Shown here one piece after another: positions 57,960 to 64,000 of a DNA stretch of 64,000 nucleotides. The translations under genes were made by a program, and so were the position numbers. The notes under the pieces are model-generated. The model was given only the letters and a program-made list of their open reading frames with translations. It made no database searches and had not been told where the DNA came from. This DNA is from Bolinopsis microptera. Its lineage: Eukaryota; Ctenophora; Tentaculata; Lobata; Bolinopsidae. Numbering within the stretch: position 1 is the stretch's first letter; each line of letters starts with the position of its first letter. The DNA is taken from positions 1,543,911 through 1,607,910 of the forward strand of contig NC_087075.1 in the NCBI RefSeq assembly GCF_026151205.1. The letters are read 5' to 3'.

Positions 57960-60900
57960 GCAGTGGTTAAGGGGTTTTCCAAACTCCAGGGGCTCGTGAA
58001 GTGTCTTACACAACCTCTCCGAGCCCAAGATCCGTAGTGCGTGGTGAAGAGCCACACCCTTCTCGAGGTGCCACTGTTAAGCTTAGTAGCCTGTTCTGGG
58101 TGATTCCAGTTAAAACAGGTGAACGGTAACAGAACACTGCGGCTCTAGACCAGTACAGGTCGAAAAATATAACCGGGAAATCTGTCTCGTTAGGACTGCA
58201 TGCAGTTCATCGGGTGCGAAGGGCCAGCATCCCTTCCACCTCAAATAACAACGCTACTGAAACAACACACACATCAAATGGACGGAGTGCTACTTCCAAT
58301 TCAAGGACGGATGGTTCCAGCATGACGGAGGCTGGGCAAAGCCTACGGGACCCCAGTCGCCTGATGAGAAGAGGGGGTACTCGTCATCCGACCAGATTTA
58401 TTAGTCAACAGATCATCCATGTTGACCCTGCTTCCAACAAATCCAATCCAGTAAATTATTGCAAACAGTTTTTACGTTTTGGAACATGGAACGTTCTATC
58501 TCTTGTCAGCTCATCTACACAGCTCTACCAACTTAGTAAAAACATTGATCAGTACAGATTGGATCTTTTGGGGATCACCGAGACTCACATGCCTGGATCT
58601 GGCACCACTCTACTGGACAATGGCAGTCTACTCATCCATTCCGGTAGAGTCGACGGGATCAAGAGACAGGGAGTCGGTCTCAGTCTTTCAAAACGAATCA
58701 GAAACTCCCTGATATCGTTCACTCCCACATCGGAGCGGGTTTTAACTGCTAGGCTGCATAGTAAGCAAATCAACATCTCTGTTGTTGTGGCCTATGCTCC
58801 AACTGAGGGTGCAGAGGAGAGTGAGAAAGATAAGTTTTATAGGACACTCACAGATACATTTGATGGGCTACCTCGTCACGATATCAAGTTACTGCTCGGC
58901 GATTTTAATGCAAAAGTAACATCAGGCAGATATGGAAGTGAAGCGGTCATCGGTGGGGAATCACTCCATAGCTCATCAAATGACAACGGGACAAGACTTG
59001 TGGATTTCTGTGCGACGAACCAGCTTGTCATCGGGGGAACTCTCTTCGAGCACAAGAACATTCACAAGGGAACATGGCGGTCCCCCAACGGGCTCACCGT
59101 CAATCAGATAGATCATATCTGCATTGGAAAGCGGTTTCGTCAGTCACTTTTTGATGTTAGGGTATGTCGCGGGGCAGACATCGGCTCCGATCATTATCTG
59201 GTTCTAGGACTGCTGAAAATCAAACTTCAGTCAGTGACAAAGATCAACGCCAACAGGCCCAATGTGCCTGCCATTGAGCGCCTGAGGGATAGTACTACGG
59301 TTTTAGAGTACAATGTGGCTCTTCAAAACCGATTTACAAGTCTGGATAGTGAGGTCGACCTCGAGGATATGTGGCGTAATCTCAGTCAGACCGTCACTGA
59401 TGTCTCACTGGAGGTACTAGGCAAAAGACCCCGGAAGGCAAAGGAGCAACACCTGTCACGGAAGACCAAGGATTTATTGACTCAGCGGGCACAGTTTAAG
59501 CGCAAAGACCCAAACTCGGACACTAACAGGTCAGAGTATTCTAAACTTAATAAGTTAGTCAAGAAAAGCAGCAAGCTAGACGACAATAACTGGGCAGTTA
59601 GAGTAGCTACTGATCTTGAGGAAGCAGCGAGCAAAGGTCAGCAGCGTGAGGTATGGGCAAAGATCAAGAAGATCTCTGGTAAGAACAAGAAGCCTCAAGC
59701 ATCTTGTGTCCGGGACAAGGACGGTAGGAAGATCACGGATCCCCAACAGCAGAGGGATAGGTGGAAGGAGCACTTTACTGAACTTCTGAACCCCCCATCA
59801 TCAAGTGTCAACCTTGCCGACCTTGATACAGTACCACCCCAACCCCACTTTAACTCTCTCTCTTGTTCGGATGGACCACCCACCAGAGACGAGATTAGTT
59901 ATTCCCTGACAAAGCTTAAGAACAACAAAAGCCCAGGAGTGGACGGGATAACTAACGAGCAACTGAAGTATGGTGCGAGTGCTCTAGTTGATCAACTAGA
60001 GTGTCTATTCAAGAAAGTGTGGGAAGAAGAGACTGTTCCTGAAGATTGGTTAAAGGGTGTGATCATTGTTATTGGGAAGAAAGGAGACACTTCAGTCTGC
60101 GGGAACAACAGAGGGATCACCTTAAGGTCTACAGCATCCAAGCTTTTTCAGATGATTCTTCTTAAGCGGTTACATGCTGGTATGGAGTGTCTCCTCAGGG
60201 AGAATCAGTGCGGATTTAGACAGAACCGCTCATGTATTGATCAGATTTATTCTCTCCGAACTATTATTCATAACTGTCTTGAGTTTAACATTCCTCTCTA
60301 CATTAATTTTGTGGATTTCAAGGCAGCGTTCGATTCTATCAGAAGGGACTTTATTTGGTGCAGTATGAGACACTATCGGCTGCCTGAAAAATATGTCAGA
60401 ATATTTCAGTCATTTTTTGGGGGTACCATGAGTGCCGTGAGGGTTAATGGGGAGCTGACAGACTGGTTTGATGTTAACTCAGGCACAGGTCAGGGTGACA
60501 TTCAAGCACCTCCTGTCTTTAATTTCTGCCTAAACTTTTCTGCATTTCTGGCTGAGACCAACAAGATCATCAGTCAAGGCGCAGTGCTGCAGAAAGAGAT
60601 ATTATGGACAACTCAGGGGAAGGCCTACAGGAATCAACTGATCTATTAGTTCATTACAGCTCCTACGCTGGGCTCAGAATAAATGCAAAGAAGACCCAAT
60701 GCATGGCTGTAAGCAAGTGCGCCTCCCAGCGACCTTTCATCAAGGATGATTGTATTGAGCTGTCGGTTGAGGGTGAACCCGTCGAGCAGGTTAGCAACTT
60801 TGTCTACCTGGGTGCAACTATTAGTGGGGATGGGACAATCAACAGAGACCTGGATGTCCGTATCCAGAAGGCTAATGGCGCCTTTCATCAGCTCTGGAAC

Positions 60901-61445
60901 ATTTGGAATAGCAGAACTATAAAGACTCCAACCAAGATCAGGATCTATAGGGCTGCTGTCCTCACCATCTTGTTGTATGGAGCTGAAGTCTGGAACACCA
61001 CCAAAAAGCAGATGAAACGTTTCGAGGTTTTCCATCAAACCTCCTTGAGAAGGATCCTTAGGATTAAATGGTTCTTTCATGTAACCAACGACGAAGTTCT
61101 TAGGAGGGCTGGCATCAAGTCAGTTGAGACTTTCATCAGTGCTGCCAGGCTACGTTGGTATGGACATGTAGTTAGAATGCCAGACTCTAGACTACCGAGG
61201 TTTCTGTTGAACTGGAAGCCAAACTATGGAAAGAGGTCAAGGGGCAGACCCCGTAAGAACTGGAAGTCCTGCGTACTCGAAGATGCTGCTAAGTTTACAG
61301 GTGTTGAAAACATCGACAACGACACAACAGAAGCTTTGGCTACCAACCGAGTACAGTGGAGACATATGTTACGCCGCCAACGCGATGTGTGTGATGCAGG
61401 CCACTCCAACGACTAGGAGGAGACCTTACCATGTAACATGTATGT
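57960..61445 (+). mobile_element. RTE-like LINE copy 2, nearly full length but defective
   Basis: The frame 58214-60649 encodes a Ser/Thr-rich N-terminus. It is followed by a complete APE-type endonuclease (FGTWNVLS, GITETHMPG with catalytic Glu, YAPTEG, LLGDFNAK, GSDHYLV) and RT motifs (NNRGITLRS, NFVDFKAAFDS, GTGQGDIQAPPVFNF). At about 60608, a deletion of roughly 55 bp relative to copy 1 removes the YADD catalytic box and shifts frame. The remainder continues in 60604-61416 (INAKKTQCMAVS, LRWYGHVVRM, GRPRKNWKSC) to TAG. It therefore has no RT activity. A probable 5' UTR extends back to about 57960, and the 3' end is near ATGTAACATGTATGTG. Confidence 0.88.
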
Positions 61446-62094
61446 GTATTGCAGCTATGTATAGGACTCTTTCACAAGAAATAAACGAACACGCAGGTAC
61501 TCGGACAGGTCTAAATCTAATCGCGGTTAAAGGAACCAGTCAAAATATTGGGAACGAAAAATGTTGTGAAAGCGAAGAAAATACTCCCGCATTTTAGACG
61601 CAAATATCTACGAATTCTATCTGATATAACAAAATTTAAATTCTAACAAATTGTAAAGCAGCCCTTTATCGAAAGAAAATATCATCTAAAAGCGATAAAA
61701 CTGTTAAAAATAACTGAACATAAAATATCGGAGATATATTTAGTTTGTATCCACAATGTATACAGTTTGTATAAAAATATTTGCATATTATCAAGAAACA
61801 CACCATAAGGCTACATCACAATTCAATATCATAAATACAATAATCTGTCAGTCTGAACAAACTAGGGTCACAATAATGACGTCAAGCTGTTACTGATGAT
61901 GTCACGTGTTTGGTCATGACGTCATAGTCATACTGATACTATTGTCTTTCCCGGGTCGTATATTTGGGAAAAAAGGGAAATTCCAAGGACCAGCCCGCCA
62001 TTATTTCCTCGTGTAACTGTGCTCACTTATTATGTCACTAAAAACTGATGACGTCACGTGAAGATCAATGAGGTCACGTGATGATGTGGTGACG
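61446..62094. other. 3' flank of the minus-strand gene, TGACGTCA-rich
   Basis: Contains at least five TGACGTCA or GACGTCA boxes and several CACGTG boxes between 61875 and 62098. As seen from the gene to the right, this is the 3' flank or UTR. No coding gene was seen. Confidence 0.5.
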
Positions 62095-64000
62095 TCATAT
62101 TTTGTCGTTGTCAAATATGCTAGTGTCGTGCTCGTCATCAGACACCTCGTACTCGTTCTCATAACCTTGTAGTGACACTTCCATGTTATAATCCTCCACC
62201 TGAAAGGAAAACATCATCGTAAAGTTCTGGATTCTGGACTGATATCTTGTATCTATTTTAGTTTCAACTTATTTGAAGAACAATTTGAAGAACAATTTTC
62301 GATTGAAGTTATCACCTTTTATCACTTCAAATGCAAAGCAAGTGGCTTCACTACTACTTTTCTGAAATTCACGATCTTGTAAAGTTGTACGAGCTCAATT
62401 TTCAGCTCTATTAACACAGGGCCCGTTAATAAATAATAATGAAGCTCACGTTTTCAGCACCGCTAGTAGTTAGAGGGGGTGGGAGGTGGACGAGTCTGTC
62501 TGAGGGGTTGTCTAACTGATCGTCAGGATCAAACTCATAGACCGGGTTATCGTATGTTACATCTCCCATGTTCTCCATCAGGACCTGCTAAAGGTGGGGT
62601 TGGTTAATGGCTACTAAATGTTGTGCTGTAGATTCACATAGCCATGAGTCTACGCGTACTGCGTGACGCGCTTGTTTCAGCTTCGGCGGTCGCGCGCTAC
62701 TGCAAGTGCAAGCGAGAGGGCTCTGGTTAGAGCAATGTTGTAGACAATGTTTTTGGGCGAAGCTTGCTCCAGAAATTTTTATAAGTGCTTATTGTGAAAC
62801 GAGGGAATATGGGAAAAGTAAAGTGAAAATTTGGAGCAGTCAGTTTAGTGTTGTATCAGTATATTAGGACAAATCGAAATTATTGTAGCGAGATGCGCTA
62901 CTGTGCCGCGCCGAGCTGCGATGAATTGACATCGTCAATTAACGAAATTATTGATTAACTCACGTGATCGTTCCTCCGTAATCGCTCATATGGGAGGAAA
63001 GTGAAACCTCTCCTCTTTAACCTGCATAAAATAAGAAGTATTATTTGGTATATTATAATAGTAACCTCTCCTCTTTAACCTGCATAAAATAAGAAGTATT
63101 ATTTGGTATATTATAATAGTAACCTCTCCTCTTTAACCTGCATAAAATAAGAAGTATTATTTGGTATATTATAATAGTAACCTCTCCTCTTTAACCTGCA
63201 TAAAATAAGAAGTATTATTTGGTATATTATAATAGTAACCTCTCCTCTTTAACCTGCATAAAATAAGAAGTATTATTTGGTATATTATATTATAATAGTA
63301 TTATAATATTATATTATAATGGTAACCACTTTGGAAATTAAGAAATACATCTATTGGAAAAAACATACTGCGTAGTTTAAAAAATTGGAAAAAATATAAA
63401 AATCTTTTAAAAGGACGCAGTCGGAGACATTTTAATGCTGATGAAAAACTGATGTATCAGTGAAACTTACCGAACGAAGATTACTATGGCTACTAAAATT
63501 ACAATGATCGCTATCCCACTGATCACACCGGCCACTAGCGACGTTTTGGACGAGGTGGAGGCGAGCGTTTCTGGGTCTGCAATTAGTAAATCAATTAGCA
63601 AATCAATTAGTAAATCAATTAGTAAATCAATTAGTAAATCAATTAGTAAATCAATTAGTAAATAAATAAGTTAATCAAATAGTAAACCAATTAGTAAATC
63701 AACTAGCAAATAAATAAGTTAATCAATTAGTAAACCAATTAGTAAATCAATTAGTAAATCAATTAAAAAATATTGAATATACAGACAAAAGCAAAAAAAG
63801 AAAAATCGTGTGCAAGTGTTTAATTTTATGTTTTTAAATCTCTACGTTGTGGTCATCAAAAACATGCTGAACAACAAACTAAATCACATTACGAATTATC
63901 ACATATCACAAACGTACCAAAAACGCATAAAGCTGGATCCATTATTGCGATTTTCTTCACTTTTTCGTATTGTCCCGTACTAGCGTACTCTAGTCGAGCG
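62095..64000 (-). CDS. C-terminal part of a single-pass membrane protein with NPxY tail (partial)
   Basis: Minus-strand exons in transcript order: >64000-63918, 63576-63471, 63021-62964, 62584-62450, 62199-62095; phases 1, 2, 0 and 0 agree at the junctions. The second exon has a Ser/Thr stalk and a transmembrane helix (SLVAGVISGIAIIVILVAIV). The third begins the cytosolic tail (RLKRRGFTFLPYERLRRNDH). The fourth contains TYDNPVYEFDPDD, an NPxY motif of the kind used for clathrin-mediated uptake in LDL-receptor-family tails. The last exon is acidic (YENEYEVSDDEHD) and ends DNDKI then TGA. The 5' part of the gene lies beyond the window, so the extracellular domain is unknown. An LDLR/LRP-type receptor is a plausible guess only. 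Confidence 0.75.
62964..63021 (-). CDS. Juxtamembrane exon whose acceptor and 5' end are amplified
   Basis: After the acceptor TATTTTATGCAG, the first G completes an Arg codon, followed by LKRRGFTFLPYERLRRNDH, and the donor is CAC|gtgagt. The first 14 or so exon bases and the acceptor recur four times immediately upstream in the intron. Confidence 0.75.
63005..63294 (-). repeat. 58-bp array duplicating a minus-strand splice acceptor, five copies
   Basis: Read on the minus strand, each unit contains CTTATTTTATGCAG|GTTAAA then GAGGAGAG and GTTACTATTATAATATACCA. The unit nearest the gene (starting at 63005) is the functional acceptor and exon start. The other four are near-identical copies, so the expansion is recent. 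A short TATTATAATA tail follows. Confidence 0.92.
63581..63768. repeat. 12-bp repeat next to the transmembrane-exon acceptor
   Basis: AAATCAATTAGT units (on the minus strand ACTAATTGATTT) run to within a few bases of the acceptor CTAATTGCAG at 63577. Confidence 0.92.

Overview
The window is nuclear DNA of an animal. It carries spliced genes with GT-AG introns, metazoan protein families (an anoctamin/TMEM16 channel-scramblase, a secreted lectin-like/sushi protein, and a single-pass receptor with an NPxY tail), RTE-like LINEs and many short inverted-repeat DNA transposons. The composition is AT-rich and extremely rich in mini- and microsatellites. An invertebrate such as a cnidarian would fit, but that placement is only an impression. 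Nothing bacterial or viral was seen.

Layout. 1-1472 is a 13-bp satellite. 1473-3815 is the upstream region, with a 19-bp minisatellite and a possible orphan exon. 3816-26572 (+) is a complete anoctamin gene. I could assemble 28 exons in phase into 978 codons, and all six family calcium ligands are conserved. Its introns are packed with tandem arrays. 26573-31850 holds the 3' flank with a 28-bp and a 41-bp satellite. 31851-36583 is intergenic and contains a 924-bp inverted-repeat element. 36584-39456 (+) is a five-exon secreted protein: signal peptide, fucolectin/F5-8C-like domain, sushi domain. 39457-45790 is intergenic, with satellites, an 888-bp transposon and a 391-bp tandem duplication. 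45300-51990 is a nest of LINE remnants, one split by a 3.5-kb fold-back element. 52000-57840 is a patchwork of hairpin elements. 57960-61445 is a second RTE-like LINE. 62095-64000 (-) is the C-terminal part of a membrane protein gene that runs off the right edge.

Main discovery. Tandem arrays repeatedly grow out of splice sites. In the anoctamin gene, and in the unrelated minus-strand gene, the repeat monomer often contains a splice acceptor plus the start of the exon, or the end of an exon plus its donor. Exon 16 is the extreme case: acceptor and exon are present 30 times at 65-bp spacing, with a strong donor only after the last copy, and all seven variable positions are synonymous third-codon changes. 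Just upstream, the cysteine-rich first extracellular loop is encoded by three alternative exons of equal phase. Each length is 1 modulo 3, so exactly one can be used per transcript. One of them is also embedded in a ladder of partial copies of itself.

The exon models are inferred from reading frame, splice signals and recall of family sequences. No transcript or database comparison was possible.
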